DNA of 64,000 bases from SAR324 cluster bacterium (GTDB lineage: Bacteria > SAR324 > NAC60-12). A program made the translations under genes and the position numbers. Positions 17,701-26,216 of the stretch are shown piece after piece; the first letter of the stretch is position 1; each line of letters opens with the position of its first letter. The DNA lies in assembly GCA_028281495.1 (NCBI GenBank), contig JANQJU010000069.1:93716-157715 (forward strand), given 5' to 3'. The notes under the pieces are model-generated. The model had not been told where the DNA came from. It saw only the letters and a list, made by a program, of their open reading frames with translations, and made no database searches.

Positions 17701-20192
17701 ATATCAATATTCCTACTAACAAAATGACAGTGATCACGGGGGTCTCAGGTTCGGGAAAAACCAGCTTGGCCTTTGATACCATCTTTGCCGAAGGTCAAGC
17801 TCGTTATGTGGAATCGCTGTCGACGTATGCCCGTCGATTCTTAGGACGCATGGATAAAGCTCCCGTTGAATCGATTGATGGGCTCGCTCCTGCGATTGCC
17901 ATTAGCCAAAAAACGAGCAGTCGTAATCCTCGCTCGATGGTAGCCACCACCACGGAAATTTATGATTATCTGCGTTTGTTGTATGCACGGATAGGGGACC
18001 CTCATTGTCCCCAGTGCGACCAACCGTTGGCAGGCTACACACCCACTCGTGCGGCGCAACACTGCATTGAAAATTATATCAATGAACGGGTGGTCTTATT
18101 GGCCCCATTGTATCGTCCGGGTTCTCAAAAAATCTTGTTGCTCGATTCTCCAGATCATCTCAAACACATTGTCTCGAATCTGCGTCATGAAGGGTTTGTG
18201 CGGCTTTATATTAACAAAAAGCCGATTCACCTCGATGAGTGGGAAGAGATAGAACCCACTCTCAAGTTCACCCGCAAAACCCCGGTGGATTTGGTGATTG
18301 ACCGCTTGAAGGTCGAAGATGCCGATCAGAAGCGTTTCGCAGAAGCCATTGAAGTGGCGTATCGCAAAGGGCACGGATTGCTTAAAATTCTATTTCCAGA
18401 CCAAAACAATAAAACCGTCTTCCTGTCGGAAAAATTGGGTTGTGTGGCGTGTGACTTTTATCAAGAAGAACCCCTCACCCCTCGGATGTTTTCGTTCAAT
18501 TCGCATGTAGGGGCTTGTCCGACCTGCGATGGTTTGGGCATTATGCCTTCGCCTTATGGAAAAAAGGCCGACACGGTCTGCACCGATTGTTCTGGGGAGC
18601 GACTCCAGCCAGAATATCGTGCGGTTCGGATCAATGGTCGGAGTATCATGCAATTTTGCCATTTGAATGTGGTGGAAGCTCAAAGTGAAGTCGGAGAATG
18701 GAAGTTGAATGCGAATCAACAGATTGTTGCTGAACAGCCACTCAAGGAAATCTTATCGCGTCTTGGTTTTCTACAAAATGTGGGGCTGAGTTATTTGAGT
18801 TTGGATCAAGCCTCTTCCACCCTTTCTGGAGGAGAAGCACAACGCATTCGATTGGCGTCACAAATGGGATCTGGTTTGGTGGGGGTGATGTATGTTTTGG
18901 ATGAACCCACCATTGGATTACACCCGAGAGACACCGACCGTTTGCTCAATACGCTACAAGGGCTTCGGAAACTGGGCAATACCGTGATTTTGGTAGAACA
19001 CGACCTCGATACCATCCGGTCGGCAGATCATGTCATTGATATCGGTCCAGGGGCGGGACATTATGGGGGGGAAGTGGTGTCGACTGGAAGTCCTAAACAG
19101 CTCGCTCGTTCTAAAAAATCGTTGACCGGTCAGTATTTGAGTGGACGCAGCCACGTGGCCATTCCCAATCAACGGCGTGCCATTGATAAAATGAAGATGC
19201 TCACGGTCAAAGGGGCACGAGAGCACAATTTAAAAAATATCGATGTGGCATTTCCGATTGGTGTGTTGACTGCGGTCACTGGAGTGTCCGGCTCTGGAAA
19301 GTCGTCACTTGTGGTAGATATTCTTCAAAAAGCACTGCAAAAGAAACTGAACAAGAGCAAAGTGAAGCCGGGTGAGCACGATAAGATCATGGGCCTGCAA
19401 GGTATTGATAAACTCATGATTATCGACCAGGAACCCATCGGCACATCCCCTCGTTCCAATCCGGCCACCTATACCAAATTGATGGAACCCCTGCGTACCT
19501 TGTTTGCGGAAATGCCAGAAGCCAAACGGCGGGGTTTTACCAAGCGCCGTTTCTCGTTCAATGCTTCTGAAGGACGGTGTCCGGCCTGCGATGGGCTAGG
19601 CCAAAATCAGATTGAAATGCACTTTTTGTCTGATGTATGGATTGAATGCGATGAATGCAAAGGACAACGGTACAATCGGGAAACCTTAAGTGTGACATTC
19701 CGAGGCCATACCATTGCCGATGTCCTTGCTTTGGAGATCAACCAAGCGGTGGAGTTGTTTCAGAATCAGCCGCGTATTCTCCGGATTTGTAAAACACTTC
19801 AAGATGTTGGGTTGGGATATATCAAATTAGGTCAACCCGGTAACACTCTTTCCGGAGGTGAGTCGCAGCGGGTCAAATTGTCTGCGGAATTGGCCAAGCG
19901 CTCTACCGGAAACACGCTGTACATTTTAGACGAACCCACCACTGGACTTCATATTGATGACGTTGCTCGTTTGCTGAAAGTCCTGCACCGGCTTGCCAAT
20001 GAAGGCAATACCATTGTCGTCATCGAACACAATTTGGATGTGATCAAAACAGCCGATTACATCGTTGACTTAGGTCCTGAGGGTGGGGATAATGGCGGTT
20101 CTTTAGTGGTTGCTGGCACACCTGAGGAAGTCATTCGTTGTGACTCCAGCCATACCGGACGCTTTCTCGCTCCACTCCTTCAGGTGTTATGA
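14760..20192 (+). CDS. uvrA: Tandemly duplicated UvrA (excinuclease ABC subunit A)
   Basis: UvrA recognises bulky DNA lesions and loads UvrB in nucleotide excision repair. Normal UvrA is about 940 residues; this is 1810, two complete UvrA units head to tail. All four ATPase modules look intact: Walker A GVSGSGKS/T at about residues 35, 642, 993 and 1507; four LSGGE signatures; four LDEPxxGLH Walker B motifs. The zinc-finger cysteine pairs occur in both halves (for example CPSCQ...CQTC and CEDC...CDTC in unit 1; CVAC...CPTC and CPAC...CDEC in unit 2). The halves are clearly diverged, so the duplication is old. Chlamydiae are known to carry a similarly long tandem UvrA. Such a protein could act as a covalent dimer. 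The gene end lies in a 26-bp direct repeat. Confidence 0.95.
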   Translation: MAKDKNEIVVVGASEHNLKNVSVTIPRDTLTVFTGVSGSGKSSLAFDTIFKEGQRRFVESLSAYARQFLGQTEKPKVEHIEGLSPTISVDQKTVNRNPRSTVGTITEIYDHYRLLFARLGIPHCPQCGTEITTQNPDQITDHAYIDAFEEPCLILAPMVKERKGEYRKELEEWHREGFLRARIDGEIRRLDEDIQLDRYFKHSIDLVIDRLTLTAKEKSRFTEGVEQALKLAEGLVLLHYRGHDHLFSQLMACPSCQIAIPEMEPRLFSFNAPQGACQTCNGLGTVTVFNETKLCDGEKSLEDGAFRFVTERGNILFTRIDQDHFSLLYKKFDIDPLVPWKQLPKHQRDLILHGNADIPIGISNVFKYGSQMRKRIVKKEWPGVIAILKFVNKFVKAALEKYQESFLCGDCKGHRLNPVALAVKFHDETIETLSLMSIEESLEFFHGLTLNDKERLIGRDIFREIRSRLKFLNDVGVGYLTLNRSAATLSGGEGQRIRLASQVGSGLQGVLYVLDEPSIGLHQSDNQKLIYTLQMLRDRGNTVFVVEHDEETIAAADHIIDIGPTAGKQGGHITAQGSLRTIISAENSVTGQFMARQERIELPDNRRQPNGTQLQVLGAALHNLQGIDVTIPLGLFVAVAGVSGSGKSSLIDGILKKALSQHLHNSKDQPGPHRHITGIDHIDRVIEIDQSPIGRTPRSNPATYTKVFDEIRKLFAAVPESKARGYKPGRFSFNVKGGRCEDCQGAGVQTIEMQFLSDVQIPCDTCQGKRFNAETLQIFYKGKTIYDVLEMTVNEAAEFFAAHPTIIRTLKTLQSVGLSYVHLGQPSTTLSGGEAQRVKLASELRKKATGKTLYILDEPTTGLHFQDIRLLLSCLNTLVDQGNTVLVIEHNLDVLKVADYVVELGPGGGKYGGSVVCQGTPEQIAQHEESLTGRFLKPVLGDPMNWIEVANSQKKRKVTNRSEVRNIQIKGASKNNLKHVDINIPTNKMTVITGVSGSGKTSLAFDTIFAEGQARYVESLSTYARRFLGRMDKAPVESIDGLAPAIAISQKTSSRNPRSMVATTTEIYDYLRLLYARIGDPHCPQCDQPLAGYTPTRAAQHCIENYINERVVLLAPLYRPGSQKILLLDSPDHLKHIVSNLRHEGFVRLYINKKPIHLDEWEEIEPTLKFTRKTPVDLVIDRLKVEDADQKRFAEAIEVAYRKGHGLLKILFPDQNNKTVFLSEKLGCVACDFYQEEPLTPRMFSFNSHVGACPTCDGLGIMPSPYGKKADTVCTDCSGERLQPEYRAVRINGRSIMQFCHLNVVEAQSEVGEWKLNANQQIVAEQPLKEILSRLGFLQNVGLSYLSLDQASSTLSGGEAQRIRLASQMGSGLVGVMYVLDEPTIGLHPRDTDRLLNTLQGLRKLGNTVILVEHDLDTIRSADHVIDIGPGAGHYGGEVVSTGSPKQLARSKKSLTGQYLSGRSHVAIPNQRRAIDKMKMLTVKGAREHNLKNIDVAFPIGVLTAVTGVSGSGKSSLVVDILQKALQKKLNKSKVKPGEHDKIMGLQGIDKLMIIDQEPIGTSPRSNPATYTKLMEPLRTLFAEMPEAKRRGFTKRRFSFNASEGRCPACDGLGQNQIEMHFLSDVWIECDECKGQRYNRETLSVTFRGHTIADVLALEINQAVELFQNQPRILRICKTLQDVGLGYIKLGQPGNTLSGGESQRVKLSAELAKRSTGNTLYILDEPTTGLHIDDVARLLKVLHRLANEGNTIVVIEHNLDVIKTADYIVDLGPEGGDNGGSLVVAGTPEEVIRCDSSHTGRFLAPLLQVL

Positions 20193-20234
20193 CTAACGTC
20201 AATTCAAAGGTGTTATGGCTAACGTCAATTCAAA
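20183..20234. repeat. 26-bp direct repeat over uvrA stop
   Basis: Two copies (20183 and 20209) of a 26-bp unit differing at one position; the first contains the last codons and the stop of uvrA. It looks like a duplication of the gene end. Confidence 0.8.
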
Positions 20235-20352
20235 AGTGCGAAGCAATCCATTAGGTAGATAAGAGCAATCAATTCTTTTTTGACAGAAAACTCGAAACAG
20301 GACTCCCAGATCGGATTCTTCTGGGAGGCTCCCTCCTTCTCAATAGCGGGAC

Positions 20353-21687
20353 ATGGCAGAAAAGCTTGCACAACGATCCGTCCGGGATTTGCCGGAAGTT
20401 CAAGACCCAGCGAAAGTATTTTCGTCGTTGCAAGAAGACTTGGATGCTTATCGTGCGATTACCAAGAAATTCCAATCAGAAGGGGCTGGGGCGCGTATCA
20501 TGCGCCGGGCTAAGAAAATTCTGGTCAAGTCAAAGGCGGCAGAAGAAGAAATCTATGGAGAGGTGATTGCGAAGTGTTTTCCAGTCAAGAAAACTCAAGA
20601 TTGTGTGAAAAGGCTCCGTCTTGACCCTTTGGATTCCGAGGCTCGGATTGGTCTTATCGAGCCCTTTGTGATGAAAGGGATCAAGGGCAATCTGATGGTA
20701 TATCGACAAGTCGTGCTGCAAGCCATGCTGGAAGCCAATTCGCCCAAGCTGACATCCATGAAATTGAACCTCGCCTTAATGGCCCAACGTCGTTATTTGG
20801 ATAAGTTGATGAGTTTCTTTAAAGAAGAACTCAATCAACTGCATGCGAAATTGACCGACGTGCAAGCGCGTTCGAGAAACTTGACGCCTACCGATCCCAC
20901 TGCTCCCCAAAATAAAGACAGCGATCCTTCCTCAAAAGATGACTCGGCATCCTCAAGAGCAGATAAGCAGCAGCCCGAGCGCTATGCATCCAAAGAAGAT
21001 GAAATCAATCGGCAGATTGATGAAACACGCAATAAGATCAACTTCCTCAAAGAATGCATGGGAATCGTCAAAGCCAAACAGTTGGGACAAAATTTGGAAT
21101 TGGACCTCAATGAACTCGCGTCTTCGGGTGAAATTCCGAAAGAACAACTCACTACCATCATATCGCCTTTTTTAAGTGCAATGGCTGCCCTACCTTTAGC
21201 TCGATCCAATGCGGAATGGTTGATCAGCATTGTCAAAAAAGGAGCCCCTCGGATTCCAATTGGTGGATTTTATGAATCCCGAATGCATAGGGTTCGAAGT
21301 AAGGTCTTTTTTGTAGCCTACACTGCGGGCAATAAGAAACTTGCCGCCGAATGTGGAAAAGCGCTGTTTGCATCTCTCAACAGTATCAGTGCGACGCTTA
21401 CCATCGTCGGCAATCATCCGTCCTCTAAATTTGACAAAGCGTGTGTGCGGGAATATGGGATGATCACTCACATTGTCTACCAACAGTCTCCCCTCCTGGG
21501 TTTTGCACCCCCTTCCAATCATGGTGAAACGATGCAACGGGCCATTGAGCTATTACGCGAAATTGCAGAAGAACCCGGCGTCCCAGAGCTAATCAATGTG
21601 TTGGGCAAAAATCTGCTGAACCAACAAGGCATCGGTCAAAGTAGACTTGCGGCGAACCAATCTGAAGAAGATGCTGAGGAAGAATAA
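20353..21687 (+). CDS. Unknown helical, coiled-coil-containing protein
   Basis: A 444-residue soluble protein that I do not recognise. It is strongly charged and mostly helical. Residues about 130-170 and 205-240 are heptad-like (FFKEELNQLHAKLTDVQ; EDEINRQIDETRNKINFLKE) and flank a low-complexity acidic/Ser-rich linker (DSDPSSKDDSASS). The C-terminal 150 residues are better mixed, ending in an acidic EEDAEEE tail. No signal peptide or membrane segment. The ATG at 20353 lacks a strong ribosome-binding site. It stands between uvrA and a convergent gene; co-expression with uvrA is possible but the 160-nt gap argues against tight coupling. Confidence 0.6.
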   Translation: MAEKLAQRSVRDLPEVQDPAKVFSSLQEDLDAYRAITKKFQSEGAGARIMRRAKKILVKSKAAEEEIYGEVIAKCFPVKKTQDCVKRLRLDPLDSEARIGLIEPFVMKGIKGNLMVYRQVVLQAMLEANSPKLTSMKLNLALMAQRRYLDKLMSFFKEELNQLHAKLTDVQARSRNLTPTDPTAPQNKDSDPSSKDDSASSRADKQQPERYASKEDEINRQIDETRNKINFLKECMGIVKAKQLGQNLELDLNELASSGEIPKEQLTTIISPFLSAMAALPLARSNAEWLISIVKKGAPRIPIGGFYESRMHRVRSKVFFVAYTAGNKKLAAECGKALFASLNSISATLTIVGNHPSSKFDKACVREYGMITHIVYQQSPLLGFAPPSNHGETMQRAIELLREIAEEPGVPELINVLGKNLLNQQGIGQSRLAANQSEEDAEEE

Positions 21688-21746
21688 ATCGGAATAGCTT
21701 TCATCGAGTGAGGAACTCAATACCCTCAGCATGCGCTAGAAGGGGC

Positions 21747-22679
21747 TCAATACCCTTCATAGGCTAGATAGGTGTTGAGAAAGAGGAGAACTTTAGAAGA
21801 AAATTGAGGACCCCGTCGATATAAGAATTGCTGGGCGTCCGTATAGTTATCGAGGTGGGCGGATTTGTCCATTTTCAACTCGCCGTTGTCATCTCGAATG
21901 GGGGGAATTGCGGAAGTGTTTCCTTGATTCTCAATAGTTACTGGAATGTTGAAATCAATGACTTCAATTTCGGTGACCAAGCTCGAAGCGAGCAGGGTGA
22001 GTGGCAATTGATAAAGATACTCTACCAAATGAAATCCTACGAATTCTGCCAATGCTTGAATCCGCTCATTGTCCTGTGAGATGACCCAGACCACAAAATC
22101 CTGGTGCAACTTTCGGAACAACGGATCTTCGGTATTGATTCCTTCCACTGAAATTGATCGGTTTTCGATATAGAGCGTTACCAGTTTTTGAAAAAATCGG
22201 AAGAAACTATCACCACCTAGCAGGTCTTTGTACTTAATGAATCGGGTTGAAAAATCGCTGAGTACTTCTCGTCCTAGCAAAAGCCGTTCAATACGCTTTT
22301 GAATGGCTTCGGACTGCTCCAACGCGGAGGCCAGCTCTTGGTTGCTGAGCTGGAGTTGTTCTTGGAGCGCGAGCGATTCGGTCAAACGTTCGAGCACTTC
22401 TTGGTTTTCTGGCAGAATGGGAGGTGGGGGTTCTGAAAGCGAATCCGGGGGAGAAACTGCACTTGCTAATGCAGAAGTTTCGGAAGAGGCAGAAGATGAA
22501 GTGGAAGGCGAAGACGCCTCTTCGCCGGGAATTTCTGGGCTATTGAGACTGATTTCTAAGGAGTTGGATTGCTGCTTTTGCCACTGGTCGTACACCAGAT
22601 AGCCACCCACAGCAAAAGCAACAAGAACCACGATAAAAATTATCGCAAATGGTGGCTGTTTTTTGGTGGAAGGATACAT
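21747..22679 (-). CDS. Membrane-anchored coiled-coil protein, unknown function
   Basis: A 310-residue protein with a single N-terminal membrane helix (residues 11-31, FAIIFIVVLVAFAVGGYLV), a Ser/Pro/Glu-rich linker (about 45-85), a short coiled coil (ENQEVLERLTESLALQEQL...) and a globular helical C-terminal domain. This layout is reminiscent of the periplasmic DUF3014-type proteins, but I am not sure of the match. It would sit in the inner membrane facing the periplasm. It is the last gene of a tight leftward operon behind trxB, a cold-shock protein and argG, with a 9-nt gap to argG. Confidence 0.6.
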   Translation of the reverse strand: MYPSTKKQPPFAIIFIVVLVAFAVGGYLVYDQWQKQQSNSLEISLNSPEIPGEEASSPSTSSSASSETSALASAVSPPDSLSEPPPPILPENQEVLERLTESLALQEQLQLSNQELASALEQSEAIQKRIERLLLGREVLSDFSTRFIKYKDLLGGDSFFRFFQKLVTLYIENRSISVEGINTEDPLFRKLHQDFVVWVISQDNERIQALAEFVGFHLVEYLYQLPLTLLASSLVTEIEVIDFNIPVTIENQGNTSAIPPIRDDNGELKMDKSAHLDNYTDAQQFLYRRGPQFSSKVLLFLNTYLAYEGY

Positions 22680-22688
22680 GCAGTCCTT

Positions 22689-23912
22689 TTAGCCCTTCTT
22701 GCGTTGCATCACTCGATGGTGCACTTTCAAGGGAAGCGCATTGAGTTTGATAAACCCAATAGCATCTTGTGGGTTGTAAGATCCCTGATCCGCTTCCATC
22801 GTTGCAATATTTTCATCGTATAAGGTATAGGGGGAACGCCTTCCAGTGACCATACAGTTTCCTTTATATAGTTCCAGTCGGACAGTACCGCTCACGTGAA
22901 GTTGTGTCTCGTTGACCATGGAAAGCAGAATACGCATTTCTGGACTAAACCAAAAGCCATTGTAGGCCAGCCTTGCAAATCGAGGCATGAGCGAGTCTTT
23001 CAGATTGATCACATCTCGGTCAAGTGTGATAGATTCCATCGCACGGTGGGCAATATGCAAGATCGTGCCACCTGGCGTTTCATAAACCCCGCGAGACTTC
23101 ATTCCTACAAATCGAGATTCCACCATATCCACCCGTCCAATGCCGTGTTGGCCTCCAATTTCGTTCAACTGAGTAAGAAGTTGTACCGGAGGCATGGTTT
23201 CTCCATTTAACGCGATGGGCCAACCGTCTTCAAAATCAATCAAGACTTCTTGGGACTGTTCTGGAGCATCTTGGGGAGATTGGGACAGCTCAAACATATC
23301 TTGACGAGGGGCTTGCCAAGGATCTTCTAGCATTCCCGATTCAAAGCTGATGTGCATTAAGTTTTCGTCTGAACTCCATGGTTGCTTTTTAGTTGCCTTC
23401 ACGGGGATGCCGTTGGCAGCAGCGTAATCCAGGAGTTCTTGACGTCCAGGGTATTGGTTGAAGAATTCGGGCATTTTCCAAGGAGCGACCACATGAATAT
23501 CTGGGTTCAAAGCGTAGTAGCCTAATTCAAACCGGACTTGGTCATTCCCTTTTCCAGTCGCCCCGTGTGCTACCGCAGTGGCTCCTTCTTGGGCTGCGAT
23601 TTCGATCTGCTTTTTGGCAATCAAGGGGCGGGCTAAGGAGGTGCCGAGCAAATACGTGCCTTCATACAAGGCATTCCACTGAATGGAAGGAATGACATAA
23701 TCGTTCACAAACTCTTCTTGAACATCTTCCATCAATACTTTAGAAGCTCCCGCTTTCAATCCTTTTTGGCGGATTTCCTCCAAATCTTCGACCTTTTGGC
23801 CTAAATCCAAACACAAGGCAATGACATCATATCCATGTTGTGTCAGCCAATGCACGATCACAGAAGTATCCAAACCTCCGGAATAGGCTAATACTAATTT
23901 TTCTTTTGCCAT
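22689..23912 (-). CDS. argG: Argininosuccinate synthase
   Basis: A 407-residue, full-length argininosuccinate synthase that condenses citrulline and aspartate with ATP in arginine synthesis. The N-terminal PP-loop AYSGGLDTS (residues 9-17) and the AHGATGKGNDQVRFELGY segment that binds citrulline and ATP are intact. It is cytoplasmic and acts as a tetramer in known cases. It lies in a tight operon: the cold-shock gene ends 6 nt upstream. No other arg gene is visible, so regulation with the rest of the pathway is not evident here. Confidence 0.96.
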   Translation of the reverse strand: MAKEKLVLAYSGGLDTSVIVHWLTQHGYDVIALCLDLGQKVEDLEEIRQKGLKAGASKVLMEDVQEEFVNDYVIPSIQWNALYEGTYLLGTSLARPLIAKKQIEIAAQEGATAVAHGATGKGNDQVRFELGYYALNPDIHVVAPWKMPEFFNQYPGRQELLDYAAANGIPVKATKKQPWSSDENLMHISFESGMLEDPWQAPRQDMFELSQSPQDAPEQSQEVLIDFEDGWPIALNGETMPPVQLLTQLNEIGGQHGIGRVDMVESRFVGMKSRGVYETPGGTILHIAHRAMESITLDRDVINLKDSLMPRFARLAYNGFWFSPEMRILLSMVNETQLHVSGTVRLELYKGNCMVTGRRSPYTLYDENIATMEADQGSYNPQDAIGFIKLNALPLKVHHRVMQRKKG

Positions 23913-23918
23913 ACGTTC

Positions 23919-24317
23919 TCACTCATCCAATTTGCGTACATTTTTGGCGACTGGTCCTTTTTTCCCTTCGCTGATTTCAAATTCCACACGGTCATTCTTA
24001 TTGAGAGAACGGAGTTTACGACTTTGAATTTCTGTGCGATGCACAAATAAATCTTCCCCTTCGTCTTGCTCAATAAAACCGAAGCCTTTAGTTGGGTTAA
24101 ACCACTTCACAATACCCGTTTTGCGGTCTGCGGTAGAACCCTCCGAAACTTTCCATGTGATCACAGCAACGCCCACTAAGGCGGCGACCACAGGAACGAG
24201 GTACAACCAAACGGTTTTTGTTTCACCGATCAGTTGATTCCACAAAAATACGATGATCAGGCCAGCGCCCCCTCCAGCGACTAGCCCGATGCCCCACTGC
24301 CTCCTCTTTTGTTGCAT
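23919..24317 (-). CDS. Membrane-anchored cold-shock-domain protein
   Basis: A 132-residue protein joining two predicted membrane helices (about residues 10-29 and 36-55) to a complete cold-shock domain (about 67-130). Both RNA-binding motifs are present: RNP1 KGFGFI (77-82) and RNP2 LFVH (90-93). Ordinary Csp proteins are about 70 residues and soluble, so the membrane anchor is notable; it would tether a single-stranded nucleic-acid-binding domain to the cytoplasmic face. It sits between trxB and argG with gaps of 4 and 6 nt, so all three are cotranscribed. Domain calls are firm; function as an RNA tether is inference. Confidence 0.85.
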   Translation of the reverse strand: MQQKRRQWGIGLVAGGGAGLIIVFLWNQLIGETKTVWLYLVPVVAALVGVAVITWKVSEGSTADRKTGIVKWFNPTKGFGFIEQDEGEDLFVHRTEIQSRKLRSLNKNDRVEFEISEGKKGPVAKNVRKLDE

Positions 24318-24321
24318 AGAA

Positions 24322-25272
24322 TTATTGCGACTCCTGTTCTGCTAACCAACGTTCCGCGTCAATCGCGGCCATACATCCGGTTCCAGCAGCAGTGACAGCC
24401 TGACGGTACACTTTGTCTTGCACATCGCCGCATGCAAAAACCCCTTCAACTGAAGTAAATGTAGAACCCGGTTTCACTAAGATGTAGCCGGTTTCATCTA
24501 AATTAAGTTTTCCTTGAAAAATTTTCGTATTGGGAACATGCCCTATCGCAACAAAGAGTCCTGTAAACGGATGCTCTGCCACTTCATTGGTTTTCAGGTT
24601 CCTCACTTTCAAACTGGTCATGCCTTGTTGATCATTCCCCAGGACTTCTTCTACGGCAGAATCCCAAATGAAACTAATTTTTTCGTGCTGTAATGCTCGC
24701 TTCTGCATGATTTTGCTAGCGCGTAAAGTATCTCGACGGTGAATCACGTGCACGCTCCGGCAAAGGTTTGCCAAATACAACGCCTCTTCCATCGCTGTGT
24801 CACCGCCCCCAACCACGGCCACATCTTGATTTCGGAAGAAAAAGCCATCACAGGTAGCACATGCTGAGACTCCTTTGTTTTGAAACCGTTGCTCCGATTC
24901 CAATCCCAACCACCGGGCCGATGCTCCAGTGGATACAATCAAGGCATCGCAGGTCAACGTTTCAGATTCGGTGGCTAGTGTGAAAGGGCGTTGGGCAACA
25001 TCGACTTCCAAGACATCGCCGGTATAAAATTGAGTTTTAAAACGTTCGGCTTGCTCACGAAAAAACTTCATCATTTCTGGTCCCTGCAAACCTTCGGGAA
25101 ATCCGGGGTAGTTTTCCACTTCAGTGGTTAGCATCAGTTGCCCCCCAGCATCATTGCCTGCCACTACAACCGGGTTTAAGTTTGCACGGGCTGCATAGAT
25201 TGCGGCCGTTAGACCCGCAGGCCCTGAACCCAAAATGATTAATTTATGGTGATTTTTCATAGTCTCCGACAT
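24322..25272 (-). CDS. trxB: Thioredoxin reductase
   Basis: A 316-residue NADPH-dependent flavoprotein that keeps thioredoxin reduced. FAD-binding GSGPAG (15-20), redox pair CATC (138-141) followed by DGFF, and NADPH-binding GGGDTA (155-160) are all present, and the C-terminal FACGDV motif closes the FAD site. Start: ATG at 25272 (an ATG at 25260 would give 312 residues); the frame runs on upstream to 25458 but the extra residues do not fit the family. First gene of a four-gene leftward operon (trxB, cold-shock, argG, coiled-coil protein). Confidence 0.95.
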   Translation of the reverse strand: MSETMKNHHKLIILGSGPAGLTAAIYAARANLNPVVVAGNDAGGQLMLTTEVENYPGFPEGLQGPEMMKFFREQAERFKTQFYTGDVLEVDVAQRPFTLATESETLTCDALIVSTGASARWLGLESEQRFQNKGVSACATCDGFFFRNQDVAVVGGGDTAMEEALYLANLCRSVHVIHRRDTLRASKIMQKRALQHEKISFIWDSAVEEVLGNDQQGMTSLKVRNLKTNEVAEHPFTGLFVAIGHVPNTKIFQGKLNLDETGYILVKPGSTFTSVEGVFACGDVQDKVYRQAVTAAGTGCMAAIDAERWLAEQESQ

Positions 25273-25425
25273 AGGACTGAACTTCTTTAAAAGTGAATTG
25301 AAGTAATTTCCCGTAGACCTGCTACGAGATTTAAGGTATAGCCTAAATCCTGTTTTATTTGTGTTACAAAAAACACAAGCTACTGCTTTCACATTGGATG
25401 TGAACTCTTTGTTTAGCCTCGACTC

Positions 25426-25749
25426 ATGGACGAGAAAAACACTCCCACCCTCAATCAATCCGCACTGACTTTCGATGAAAAAAAGCGGAAGCTGGAAAAG
25501 TTATTAGACCGAGAAAAACAGTTACAACAACTGCGCTGGAACACTCGAAAAATGCGGGATACTCCCCATGATGAAAGCTTCATACTACCATCAAGGGCCT
25601 TGAAATATTCAAGACAAATTCCTGTATTCCTCCGTGCTCATCGCTCCCCATTTTTCTACCTCAATGCCGAGTCATCTGAGACGGCTCCACGCACAAATTG
25701 GACTGCCAAATCTCAGACGATTCCCCCACTTGCAAACGATAATGAGTAA
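25426..25749 (+). CDS. Possible small basic protein ahead of rnhA
   Basis: A 107-codon frame starting with an ATG in the trxB-rnhA divergent region and ending inside the first codons of rnhA (8-nt overlap, ATGAGTAA). The first 50 residues are charged and helical (KKRKLEKLLDREKQLQQLRWNTRKMR), the rest is unremarkable. The overlap with rnhA would allow translational coupling. No clear ribosome-binding site and no recognisable family, so it may be spurious. Confidence 0.35.
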   Translation: MDEKNTPTLNQSALTFDEKKRKLEKLLDREKQLQQLRWNTRKMRDTPHDESFILPSRALKYSRQIPVFLRAHRSPFFYLNAESSETAPRTNWTAKSQTIPPLANDNE

Positions 25750-26212
25750 GCCTCTAGTTCATATTTATACAGATGGTGCCTGTTCTCCGAATCCAGGAAT
25801 TGGAGGCTGGGCTGCTGTTTTGATTTCTCCGCAACACGACAATTATCGCAAAGAACTTTCTGATGCAGAGGAACAGTCGACCAACAATCGAATGGAACTC
25901 ACAGCGGTCATTCGTGGCCTCGAATCCCTCAAATTTCCATGTGAAGTAAAATTACACACCGATTCCAAATATATTCAACAAGCATTTACAAAGAAGTGGA
26001 TAGAAACTTGGAAAAAAAATGGTTGGATGACTAAAAACCGAAAGCCGGTTCTCAATCAAGACTTGTGGAAAGCTTTGAGCTTCTTGACCGAAACCCATGA
26101 TGTGGAATGGATATGGGTCAAAGGTCATTCCAGTAATGAAGAAAACAACCGCTGCGATGAGTTGGCAGTGCAAGCACGAAAAGAATTAGCCAATCGTTTG
26201 AAATATAAATAG
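25742..26212 (+). CDS. rnhA: Ribonuclease HI
   Basis: A 156-residue RNase HI, the standard length, which removes RNA from RNA-DNA hybrids such as Okazaki primers and R-loops. All catalytic residues are in place: Asp11 (YTDGACSPNPG), Glu52 (NNRMELTAV), Asp74 (HTDSKYI), Asp139 (NRCDELA), with His129 in VKGHSS. The basic handle region (KKWIETWKKNGW) is also present. The start ATG is the one directly before KPLVHIYTDG; a longer upstream frame is not supported by the family. Confidence 0.95.
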   Translation: MSKPLVHIYTDGACSPNPGIGGWAAVLISPQHDNYRKELSDAEEQSTNNRMELTAVIRGLESLKFPCEVKLHTDSKYIQQAFTKKWIETWKKNGWMTKNRKPVLNQDLWKALSFLTETHDVEWIWVKGHSSNEENNRCDELAVQARKELANRLKYK

Positions 26213-26216
26213 TGCT

